Source of the DNA: JBPCIX01 sp051005875
Lineage (GTDB): Bacteria; Actinomycetota; CADDZG01; JAHWKV01
Assembly (NCBI GenBank): GCA_051005875.1
Contig: JBPCIX010000077.1
Location: 1 to 64,000 of the forward strand
Direction: 5' to 3'
DNA length: 64,000 bases
Notes under the pieces: generated by a model
Databases searched by the model: none
Seen by the model: the letters and a program-made list of their open reading frames with translations, nothing else
What the model was told of the DNA's origin: nothing
Shown here: positions 16,605-23,406 of the stretch, in pieces
How the letters are laid out: each line of letters opens with the position of its first letter
Position numbering within the stretch: the stretch's first letter is position 1
Program-made: the position numbers and the translations under genes

Positions 16605-17324
16605 ATCCGGGTCCAAAAGCTACTTGCCCAGGCCGGCATTGCGTCCCGGCGAGCAGCCGAGCAACTGATTTCCGAAGGCCGGGTAAGTGTCAACGGCAAA
16701 AAGGCTGTTCTCGGCGGGCGTGCGGAGTTGGATGACAGGATTGAGGTTAACGGCCGAAGAATTCAGATCGATCTCGAAAAAAAATACTTTGCGATGAACA
16801 AGCCGGCGGGAGTCATCACCAGCTCGGTTGATCCCAAGGGCCGGACCACTGTGATGGACCTGGTGGGCGAGGAGTCAAGGCTCTATCCGGTCGGTAGGTT
16901 GGATATGTCAACAGAGGGGCTACTGATTTTGACTAATGACGGAGAACTTGCTCATCGGATGACCCATCCCTCCTATGAGATGCCAAAAACCTACGTGGTT
17001 GAGGTGAAGGGAACATTCGGCCGCGCGGCCATCCAAAAACTCGTCAAGGGCGTTGAAATAGAAGAAGGCAAACCAGCAGTTGCAACCGAGGTAAAGGTCC
17101 TCGATTCGCTCAAGGGGGCGAATCCTGCCACGGTGGTCCAATTGAGCGTTCATGAGGGCCGCAATCACGTGGTCCGCCGGATGATGGAGGGCGCCGGTTA
17201 CAGGGTGAAGCGGTTGACTAGGACCGCGGTCGGCCCTATTAAGCTCGGCAGACTAGCCGAGGGAAGTTATCGAAACCTGACCCGCGAGGAGGTGGAGGCT
17301 TTATACAACAAGGCCGGCCTTTAA
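16605..17324 (+). CDS. rluB: 23S rRNA pseudouridine synthase B (RluB/RsuA family), unusual start
   Basis: From 16605 the frame codes for IRVQKLLAQAGIASRRAAEQL, a typical S4 RNA-binding domain, followed by the catalytic domain with PVGRLDMSTEGLLILTNDG (catalytic Asp) and NHVVRRMMEGAGY. The protein would have about 239 residues, normal for RluB. No ATG, GTG or TTG lies in frame between a stop at 16533 and the S4 domain; the first TTG (16728) would delete it. The start given is the ATC at 16605, chosen only because it begins the conserved part. A +1 frameshift at the scpB stop (CTT TAA C) would instead make a ScpB-RluB fusion. The gene itself is certain; its start is not. Confidence 0.85.
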   Translation: MRVQKLLAQAGIASRRAAEQLISEGRVSVNGKKAVLGGRAELDDRIEVNGRRIQIDLEKKYFAMNKPAGVITSSVDPKGRTTVMDLVGEESRLYPVGRLDMSTEGLLILTNDGELAHRMTHPSYEMPKTYVVEVKGTFGRAAIQKLVKGVEIEEGKPAVATEVKVLDSLKGANPATVVQLSVHEGRNHVVRRMMEGAGYRVKRLTRTAVGPIKLGRLAEGSYRNLTREEVEALYNKAGL

Positions 17325-17387
17325 GGGGTCCACCGAGGTCCGCAGGTGGCACTGAGCCACTAGTGTGGCGTCCACTAGTATCGATGT

Positions 17388-17750
17388 ATGCAAATTAGAG
17401 GATTGCGAGGAGCAACTTCGGTTCCCTCGGATACCAAACAGAACATCGTCGAGGCTACGGCTGAACTGCTGAAGGAAATGATGGATCGTAACGAGCTTTC
17501 GCAAGACGATCTGGTCAGTATCATTTTCACAGCCACCCGGGACCTTAGGTCGGAGTTCCCGGCTGCCGCGGCCAGGGAAATCGGCATCTCCGATATTCCT
17601 TTGCTCTGTGCATCAGAAATCGATGTGGAAGGCGCAATCCCGAAGGTGATTCGCGTCTTAATGCACATCTCCACAACGAAGGATCGCTCGGCCCTGCACC
17701 ACATCTACCTGCGAGAGGCAAAACCCCTGAGAGCAGATCTTCCTCAATGA
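17388..17750 (+). CDS. aroH: Chorismate mutase (AroH type)
   Basis: A 120-residue trimeric AroH-class chorismate mutase: MQIRGLRGATSVPSDT, then the FTATRDLRSEFPAAAAREIG and PLLCASEIDVEGAIPKVIRVLMH segments that hold the active-site Arg and Glu/Cys residues of the Bacillus AroH family. It turns chorismate into prephenate and is placed right before prephenate dehydrogenase; the stop overlaps the tyrA start as ATGA (17747-17750). aroH-tyrA-aroA form a small aromatic amino acid operon. Confidence 0.93.
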   Translation: MQIRGLRGATSVPSDTKQNIVEATAELLKEMMDRNELSQDDLVSIIFTATRDLRSEFPAAAAREIGISDIPLLCASEIDVEGAIPKVIRVLMHISTTKDRSALHHIYLREAKPLRADLPQ

Positions 17751-18955
17751 CCGAGCCAAGCTCTGACTCGGGCCACCTTGCGGCTGCCGATAGTGCCGGC
17801 GGGCACGCCGGTAACGACACCCACGCTAACGACACCCACGCTAACGACACCCACGGCGTCGAGACCTTGGCGATAATCGGTACTGGACTTATGGGTGGTT
17901 CTTTGGGGCTTGCCAGCCTTAAGAAGGGACTGGCCAAGCATGTTAGAGGGTTCGATCTCGAAGCTGAGCGCACCGCCTCTGCGTTAGAAAGGGGCGCCAT
18001 AACTTTCGCCGCCGGGTCAATCGAAGAGGCGGTCGATAACGCTCAAATAGTGATCATCGCTACGCCGGTTGGCGCAATCACCGAAGCCTTTGAGCAGGTT
18101 GCGAAATTCGCTGGTCACGGCCTGATTGTGTCCGACGTTGGCAGCACCAAGGCCACGATAGTCGGACAGATCAGCGACGCTGTGCCTTCCGGGATTCACT
18201 TTGTCGGCGGACACCCGATCGCCGGGTCTGAAAAAGATGGCATTGATGCTGCGACGCCTGACTTGTACGCAGGCTGTTTGTGGGTGCTCACGCCTACCCC
18301 GGAAACCGACCCCGCAGCCTACCGAACATTGATGAATTTCATAACGGGCCTGGGCGCCCGAGTGATCTCGCTGGACCCCACGCGCCACGACGAGGCTATG
18401 GCTCTCACCAGCCATTTACCGCAGCTGATTTCCAGCACCCTGATGGGATTTGCGGCAGATGTATCGGCGTCTCCGGATGGTTTGCCTCTGCTGGCAGCCG
18501 GAGGGTTTCTAGACATGACCAGAATCTCGGGCAGCTCCCCGAATTTATGGTTGGACATAGTTCGAGACAACCGACTTGCCTTGCTCAATGTTCTGCGTAG
18601 GTTTCGGACTGCACTGGCCACCGCCGAGGAAGAACTGGCGGCCGAGGACTGGGGCCGCCTGGGCGAAATGCTTAACTCGGCGCGGGAAGCAAGAAGGTCG
18701 CTTTCTGCGAAACCCGGCGTTCAACCCGAGGAGCTGGTCGAAATTCGAATTCCCGTTCCCGATCGCGCCGGCGTTCTGGCCGAGGTTACCAACACTGTTG
18801 GCGAGGCAGGAATCAATATCGAAGATATCGACATTGTGCATTCTCCCGAGGGAGGCAGAGGAGTTGTCCACCTGTCGGTCGCCGGGCGCCCCAATGCCGA
18901 TGAGGCCCTTCGGGCCATCGCTCAAAAAGGGTTCAGCCCCGAATTGATTCGTTAG
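17747..18955 (+). CDS. tyrA: Prephenate dehydrogenase with ACT domain
   Basis: A 402-residue protein. After about 40 low-complexity residues at the N-terminus (containing NDTHA repeats) comes a Rossmann NAD(P) domain (LAIIGTGLMGGSLGLA), then the catalytic part with FVGGHPIAGSEKDGIDAA (His) and TRHDEAMALTSHLPQLISS, and at the C-terminus an ACT domain (VPDRAGVLAEVTNTVGEAGINIEDI), usually a tyrosine-feedback site. It makes 4-hydroxyphenylpyruvate from prephenate. The stop is followed directly by the GTG of aroA. The N-terminal extension is made longer by a 15-bp repeat and has no equivalent in the enzyme core. Confidence 0.94.
   Translation: MTEPSSDSGHLAAADSAGGHAGNDTHANDTHANDTHGVETLAIIGTGLMGGSLGLASLKKGLAKHVRGFDLEAERTASALERGAITFAAGSIEEAVDNAQIVIIATPVGAITEAFEQVAKFAGHGLIVSDVGSTKATIVGQISDAVPSGIHFVGGHPIAGSEKDGIDAATPDLYAGCLWVLTPTPETDPAAYRTLMNFITGLGARVISLDPTRHDEAMALTSHLPQLISSTLMGFAADVSASPDGLPLLAAGGFLDMTRISGSSPNLWLDIVRDNRLALLNVLRRFRTALATAEEELAAEDWGRLGEMLNSAREARRSLSAKPGVQPEELVEIRIPVPDRAGVLAEVTNTVGEAGINIEDIDIVHSPEGGRGVVHLSVAGRPNADEALRAIAQKGFSPELIR
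17813..17857 (+). repeat. 15-bp tandem repeat, 3 units, in tyrA
   Basis: AACGACACCCACGCT at 17813 and 17828, followed by AACGACACCCACGGC at 17843 (13 of 15). Codes for NDTHA-NDTHA-NDTHG just before the Rossmann fold of prephenate dehydrogenase. The first two units are identical. Confidence 0.95.
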
Positions 18956-20239
18956 GTGAATCAAACCTTCGAACCCCTGGCGAGAATAGACGGAAAGCTC
19001 CGGGTGCCTGGAGACAAATCTATTTCACACCGCGCGCTCATCGCGGCCGCTTTCACCAATGGACCCTGCCGGATCAGGGGCGCGGCGACAGGGGAGGATG
19101 TCGCCTCGACGAGAAGATGCCTGGGGGCTCTTGGATTTGAAAGTTCGAACCACGCCGACAATGAGATCGTCGTGACCGGGAACGGATGGAACCTCAGCGC
19201 CGAGGCGGATCTCGACGCCGGCAATTCAGGCACGACGATGCGATTGCTCGCCGGCGCCGTTGCCGGAAGTATGGGCAGGTATCGCATTGGCGGCGATCAG
19301 TCGCTGGTCCGCCGGCCGATGGCAAGAATTGCGGCCCCGCTGAGGCTAATGGGTGCCACGCTTAATTTGTCGAAAGGCGACGTTGCCCCAATCGAAATTC
19401 AGGGAGGGCAATTACGGGGGATTGAATACCACCTGCCCGTGCCAAGCGCGCAGGTAAAAGGAGCGATTCTACTGGCCGGCATTCAAGCAGAAGGAATAAC
19501 CACGATTGTCGAGTCCCAACCTTGCCGGGATCACACTGAAAGAATGCTCGCCTGGCTGGGCGCAGACATCGCTGTGGGCGACGGGCAGACAGTTTTGTCC
19601 GGTCCAGGAGCTTTGCCTAAGAATGACGGCTTTGAGATTGCCGTCCCAGGCGACTTTTCTTCAGCCGCTTATTTCTTAACTGCCGCCTGCCTGGCGAAAA
19701 AGAGTCGAGTGGAAGTAACCGGTGTCGGTCTGAACCCGGGCCGCACTGGATTACTGGACATACTAAGAGCCATGGGCGCCAACGTAGTTGAAGTAATCGA
19801 CGAGACCGACCCCGAGCCAAGGGGCCGGTCTTATGCTGATTCAGCCGAGCTGCGTTCGACGGAGATCGGGGGTGATCTGATCCCGCGAAGCATCGACGAG
19901 CTTCCACTGGCGGCCTTGGCGGCAACCCAGGCCACCGGCACAACAGTAATAAGGGATGCCGCAGAATTGCGCCTTAAGGAATCGGATCGAATCGGTGTTC
20001 TGGCAAAGGGCCTAAGGACCCTGGGGGCCTCGGTTGAGGATGTGCCGGATGGTCTAATCATCGAGGGGCCGACACCTCTCACCGGAGGGTCCGTGGATTC
20101 CCACGGCGATCACAGAATCGCCCTTACCTTTGCAGTTGCGGCGACGGTTGCCGCCGGGCCAATCTCTATTCGAGGCTGGGAATGCACGTCTATTTCTTAT
20201 CCCGGTTTCGAACAAGACCTACGAAAGGTCGCCCTTTGA
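18956..20239 (+). CDS. aroA: 3-phosphoshikimate 1-carboxyvinyltransferase (EPSP synthase)
   Basis: A 427-residue EPSP synthase starting at GTG, back to back with the tyrA stop. Conserved sites: RVPGDKSISHRALIAAA, DAGNSGTTMRLLAG, RRPMARIAAPL, RLKESDRIGVLAKGL and HGDHRIALTFAVAA. It joins phosphoenolpyruvate to shikimate-3-phosphate in the shikimate pathway. The spacing of the glycine-rich region follows the class I pattern. Its stop (20237-20239) lies inside a 27-bp tandem duplication that also covers the start of cmk. Confidence 0.95.
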   Translation: MNQTFEPLARIDGKLRVPGDKSISHRALIAAAFTNGPCRIRGAATGEDVASTRRCLGALGFESSNHADNEIVVTGNGWNLSAEADLDAGNSGTTMRLLAGAVAGSMGRYRIGGDQSLVRRPMARIAAPLRLMGATLNLSKGDVAPIEIQGGQLRGIEYHLPVPSAQVKGAILLAGIQAEGITTIVESQPCRDHTERMLAWLGADIAVGDGQTVLSGPGALPKNDGFEIAVPGDFSSAAYFLTAACLAKKSRVEVTGVGLNPGRTGLLDILRAMGANVVEVIDETDPEPRGRSYADSAELRSTEIGGDLIPRSIDELPLAALAATQATGTTVIRDAAELRLKESDRIGVLAKGLRTLGASVEDVPDGLIIEGPTPLTGGSVDSHGDHRIALTFAVAATVAAGPISIRGWECTSISYPGFEQDLRKVAL

Positions 20240-20276
20240 GCGACGCCCTCCAAGGTCGCCCTTTGAGCGACGCCCT
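20225..20276 (+). repeat. 27-bp tandem duplication across the aroA stop / cmk start
   Basis: The 25-base segment starting AAGGTCGCCCTTTGAGCG occurs at 20225 and again at 20252 (period 27). Each copy contains TTGA: the first is the aroA stop overlapped by a cmk TTG at 20236, the second gives another in-frame TTG at 20263. In the Cmk frame the two copies read GRPLSDAL twice. Confidence 0.95.
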
Positions 20277-20925
20277 AGATGGCCGCAAGCCAATTCTGAT
20301 TGCGATAGATGGTCCGGCCGGTTCGGGCAAAAGCACGGTATCCCAGGCACTTTCGCTGAGGCTCGGCCTGGACCATGTCGATACCGGAGCAATGTACCGG
20401 GCGCTGGCATGGAAGGCGCTCTCAATCAATGTTCCGACCCGAGACTCGGTATTGATAGCGGCCCTGTTGAAGTCAACGACCGTTGATCTAAAGGGCGAAG
20501 AGGTGATTCTTGACGGAAGAGACGTTTCCAGTGTTATTCGCTCGCCGCAGGCCGGTGCCGCCGCTTCTAAGATGGCCAGGAATGCAGAGGTGCGCCGATG
20601 GCTGGTTGAGCGCCAGCGCGAGATCGCTCGCCGGAATCCCGCCGGCGCCGTGGTTGAAGGGCGCGACATCGGGACGGTCGTCTTGCCCGACGCCGACCTC
20701 AAGATTTTTCTTACCGCAGCTCTGGATGAGCGTGCGCGGCGCAAAAACGATCCATCGGGATCGGGGACCGCGTGGCAGCTCGAAGATCTTGCCAGCCGGG
20801 ACCTAAGAGACACCCAACGAAGCGCGTCGCCACTTGTGGCCGCCGAGGATGCCGTTGTTTTGGACACCACTGACCTGTCTGCGGAAGAAACTGTCGAAAA
20901 AATCCTGGAGATGGTGAATAGTTGA
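20236..20925 (+). CDS. cmk: Cytidylate kinase
   Basis: About 229 residues from TTG at 20236, which overlaps the aroA stop as TTGA; the next TTG (20263) lies in the second copy of the 27-bp repeat and would shorten the product by nine residues. The core starts ILIAIDGPAGSGKSTVSQAL (P-loop), with VDTGAMYRALAWKA, GRDVSSVIRSPQ and VVEGRDIGTVVLPDADLKIFLTA, all typical of bacterial CMK. It phosphorylates CMP and dCMP. The cmk-der pair is standard in actinobacteria. The stop overlaps the der start (TTGA). Confidence 0.94.
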   Translation: MSDALQGRPLSDALDGRKPILIAIDGPAGSGKSTVSQALSLRLGLDHVDTGAMYRALAWKALSINVPTRDSVLIAALLKSTTVDLKGEEVILDGRDVSSVIRSPQAGAAASKMARNAEVRRWLVERQREIARRNPAGAVVEGRDIGTVVLPDADLKIFLTAALDERARRKNDPSGSGTAWQLEDLASRDLRDTQRSASPLVAAEDAVVLDTTDLSAEETVEKILEMVNS

Positions 20926-22283
20926 AAGTAGCTCGCACCTATCCGAAGGTTGTTGTCATCGGCCGCCCGAATGTAGGGAAATCAACGCTCGTCAATCGGT
21001 TGTCCGCCAGAAGGAACTCGTTGGTGGGCCCCGCGGCGGGCCTGACTCGCGACAGGGTTGAAACGGAAGTCGAATGGCGCGGCCGCAAGTTCATCATTTC
21101 TGATACAGGTGGGCTAATTGAAACCCCGCGGGAATCGGCGGACGCCCCTCAGACAATCACCGGCAAAGTCTCTCAGACGGCCCTCAAGTCGGTCGACAGC
21201 GCCGATGTGGTCGTGTTTGTGGTTGACGCCCACTCCGGCACGACTTCAGAGGACTTACTGCTTGCGAAGCGTTTGAGGGGAGTGGAGATACCGGTGATCG
21301 TCGCTGTAAACAAGGTGGACGGGCAGGCAGCAGAGGCCTCTTCTTCGGAATTTTGGAGCCTGGGGCTTGGTGAGCCGATAGGTGTCTCGGCCCTGCACGG
21401 ACGAAGCTCCGGCGAGCTGCTGGACAGAATAGACGAGGCCCTGCCCAGGCTCGATCCGGAAGTGCCGGTTGCCGACATTCCCTCGATAGCGATAGTCGGC
21501 CGGCCCAACGTGGGCAAGTCATCTTTGTTCAATAGAATAATCGGCGAGAATCGAGCGATTGTGCACGACGAGCCCGGCACCACCCGAGATTCGATCGACA
21601 GCATTGTCGAGCTTGGCGGCAAGCATTACCGGTTTGTCGATACCGCCGGTCTTAGCCGCCGCTCCAAGACCAAAGGGGTCGCCGCGTGGAGCGCGGGCCG
21701 GACTCGTGCGGCATTAGAGCGAGCCGATCTTGCCATCATCGTTCTCGATGCCAGCGAGGGCGCTACCGCTCAGGACCAGAAAATAGCCAGAGACGTTTCG
21801 GAGGCAGGGGTGGGGGCACTACTGGTATTGAACAAATGGGATCTACTTGAAGACCCCGACGAGTCAAAGTTGATCGAAGCCACGGCCGCTGAGCGCCTGA
21901 AGTTCGTAGATTTTGCCCCGACCTTTCGAATATCCGCCCTCACGAAAAGAGGCATCCAAAAAATTCTGGCGCAACTCGAACCGGTCCTCGAAGCAAGACA
22001 AGTGCGGGTGGGAACGGGGAGCCTCAATCAATTGATTCAGCAGGCTCACCAAAAGGCTCCGCCACCGAGGGACCGCAACCGCGCCGTAAGGGTGCTGTAT
22101 GCCACGCAGGCCTCGACTGCTCCGCCTACATTCGTCCTGTTTTCGACCGGACCCCTGCCGGCGGCATGGCTGCGCTTTCTCGAACGGAGACTAAGAGAAG
22201 AGTACGGATTTTTCGGCAACCCGATTCGTATCGTAGTCAGAGAGCGAGAAAGACAAACCCGGCAAGCTAGTGGGCAGCACTAG
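20922..22283 (+). CDS. der: Ribosome-assembly GTPase Der (EngA)
   Basis: A 453-residue protein with two GTPase domains in tandem, each with its own P-loop (VIGRPNVGKSTLVNRL near residue 10 and IVGRPNVGKSSLFNRI near 190), DxxG (SDTGGLIE; VDTAGLSR) and NKxD (VNKVDG; LNKWDL) motifs. A C-terminal KH-like domain follows (VLFSTGPLPAAWLRFLERRLREEYGF). Der acts in 50S subunit maturation. The start is TTG overlapping the cmk stop. Last gene of the aroH-der run, 19 bp upstream of tRNA-Pro. Confidence 0.97.
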   Translation: MKVARTYPKVVVIGRPNVGKSTLVNRLSARRNSLVGPAAGLTRDRVETEVEWRGRKFIISDTGGLIETPRESADAPQTITGKVSQTALKSVDSADVVVFVVDAHSGTTSEDLLLAKRLRGVEIPVIVAVNKVDGQAAEASSSEFWSLGLGEPIGVSALHGRSSGELLDRIDEALPRLDPEVPVADIPSIAIVGRPNVGKSSLFNRIIGENRAIVHDEPGTTRDSIDSIVELGGKHYRFVDTAGLSRRSKTKGVAAWSAGRTRAALERADLAIIVLDASEGATAQDQKIARDVSEAGVGALLVLNKWDLLEDPDESKLIEATAAERLKFVDFAPTFRISALTKRGIQKILAQLEPVLEARQVRVGTGSLNQLIQQAHQKAPPPRDRNRAVRVLYATQASTAPPTFVLFSTGPLPAAWLRFLERRLREEYGFFGNPIRIVVRERERQTRQASGQH

Positions 22284-22302
22284 GCGGTAGACTCATAGAA
22301 AG

Positions 22303-22376
22303 CGGGCCGTAGCGCAGTTTGGTAGCGCACTCGGCTGGGGGCCGAGTGGTCGCAGGTTCAAATCCTGTCGGCCCGA
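22303..22376 (+). tRNA. tRNA-Pro (GGG anticodon)
   Basis: A full cloverleaf can be drawn: acceptor CGGGCCG (22303-22309) pairs with CGGCCCG (22369-22375), the D arm contains AGCGCAGTTTGGTAGCGC, the anticodon stem is CTCGG/CCGAG with loop CTGGGGG (anticodon GGG), and the T arm is GCAGG TTCAAAT CCTGT. The discriminator is A, and CCA is not encoded. A toxin-antitoxin pair follows downstream, a common situation for tRNA-linked acquired DNA. Confidence 0.95.
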
Positions 22377-22438
22377 CTAAAAATTTTCACGTGGTAGAAA
22401 CGCCCCCGCTGGTATCCGACATATAAAAGCCGGTGGTG

Positions 22439-22454
22439 TATACTGCATGCATGC
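22439..22454 (+). promoter_or_regulatory. Promoter -10 and palindromic operator of the VapBC-like pair
   Basis: TATACT at 22439-22444, preceded by TG one base upstream (an extended -10), lies 7 bp before the ATG at 22451, so the transcript is probably leaderless. The perfect palindrome GCATGCATGC (22445-22454) covers the expected transcription start and the start codon. It is a fitting operator for a ribbon-helix-helix antitoxin that represses itself. The reading is by eye. Confidence 0.45.
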
Positions 22455-22687
22455 TGAGGAAGCAGATCTATATCGATGAGGATCTTGACTCTCGACTCAA
22501 ATCGATGGCCGTTGCCGAAGGCCGCTCAGCGGCGGCGATCGTCCGGGACGCGGTGCGGGCATACCTGGCGCGCCCAGACGGCTCGGACAGTGATGATCCC
22601 TTCTTACGCCTTGCCGGGAGTATCCGCGGGGGGCGGTCGGATTCTTCGGTCGACCATGATCGCTACCTGTATCGAGACGCCCGGTAG
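22451..22687 (+). CDS. Ribbon-helix-helix antitoxin (VapB/CopG-like)
   Basis: A 78-residue protein from the ATG at 22451 (MLRKQIYIDEDLDSRLKSMA). A short beta strand (KQIYID) is followed by two helices (EDLDSRLKSMAVAEG; SAAAIVRDAVRAYLA), the ribbon-helix-helix DNA-binding fold of CopG/VapB-type antitoxins. The C-terminal tail (PFLRLAGSIRGG...) is the likely toxin-binding part. A start 18 bp upstream is in frame but lies within the -10 element. It is followed after 2 bp by a PIN-domain gene, so the two form a toxin-antitoxin module. Confidence 0.85.
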   Translation: MLRKQIYIDEDLDSRLKSMAVAEGRSAAAIVRDAVRAYLARPDGSDSDDPFLRLAGSIRGGRSDSSVDHDRYLYRDAR

Positions 22688-22689
22688 GC

Positions 22690-23115
22690 GTGGGCCTGGC
22701 CTTCGTAGACTCGGGTGGCTGGATCGCCTTGTTGAAAGGCAACGACAAATTTCATCCGGCCGCTGTGAATTACTATCAGGCCCAAGCGGGGCGCGGCACT
22801 CGCTTCTTGACCACCAACTACGTCGTAGACGAGACGGCCACCAGGCTCATCTACGATGCCGGGCTGGATGCTGCAATGTCCTTCCGCAAAGCGCTCAAAC
22901 AGTCCGTGAAGGGCCGCCGATTACGCGTGCTGTGGGTCCAGCCGCGCCATGAGGAGATGGGCTGGGATCTGTTGAGCGCAAACCCTGAGGTCGAGCTTTC
23001 CCTGACCGACGCCATCAGCGCGGCCATGGCCCGGCAGACAGGAATCTCGGAAGTCTTCGGATTCGACACAGACTTTAAAGCACTGGGATTCGATCTGAGG
23101 CCCGACGCCCCTTAA
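22690..23115 (+). CDS. PIN-domain RNase toxin (VapC-like)
   Basis: A 141-residue PIN domain starting at GTG (MGLAFVDSGGWIALLKGNDKFH). The acidic residues are there: Asp in FVDSGGW, Glu in NYVVDETATRL, Asp in LSLTDAISAAMA and Asp in GFDTDFKALGF. VapC toxins are Mg-dependent RNases that cut tRNAs or rRNA; the target here is unknown. It is paired with the antitoxin gene 2 bp upstream and lies 313 bp after tRNA-Pro. Its stop overlaps the end of a degenerate gene fragment on the other strand. Confidence 0.88.
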   Translation: MGLAFVDSGGWIALLKGNDKFHPAAVNYYQAQAGRGTRFLTTNYVVDETATRLIYDAGLDAAMSFRKALKQSVKGRRLRVLWVQPRHEEMGWDLLSANPEVELSLTDAISAAMARQTGISEVFGFDTDFKALGFDLRPDAP

Positions 23116-23265
23116 ACAGTGATCGCCATCAGGGGGCGGACCTCGATAAAACCGGCCATCTGGTGCCGGGCATCCTCGAAGACAAGGAGGCAGTCCGCCT
23201 ATCACGTCCTTGTCCAGACGGGCTGCCGCCCGCATTGCAGCGCGTACCTCGTCTTGCCGAGATGT
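23112..23265 (-). pseudogene. Remnant of a small gene with one frameshift
   Basis: Read on the - strand, the stretch from about 23265 codes for TSRQDEVRAAMRAAARLDKD in one frame, directly after a stop codon. Near 23198 the protein-like frame changes and continues ADCLLVFEDARHQMAGFIEV to a stop at 23112. Both halves look like real coding sequence, but neither frame has a start. This suggests a decayed gene of some 50 codons, left with the toxin-antitoxin pair. I do not recognise the family. From 23266 to 23406 nothing can be recognised. Confidence 0.3.
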
Positions 23266-23406
23266 TCACCGTTTAGCCTTTGTTGGCTGAAGTCTTTGCC
23301 CTTCGGGACCTGACTACAGGATTGAGCTTTCATCCGTCAAATCCTTTCGCTTAAAGGGCCAAAACCCAGGCAAGCAGGACTATTTTTGTGTCGGGCGTTC
23401 GTGACT

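Noticed and set aside
17325..17387. Direct repeat CCACTAGT before aroH as a regulatory or recombination site
   Set aside because: Only eight bases twice in a 63-bp gap, without dyad arms; could be chance.
20190..20870. Open frame of 226 codons opposite cmk
   Set aside because: Ser/Arg-rich translation without any fold signal, mirror of a certain gene.
22300..23406. Prophage or large genomic island at tRNA-Pro
   Set aside because: No integrase, no repeat of the tRNA 3' end downstream, and core genes resume within 5 kb.
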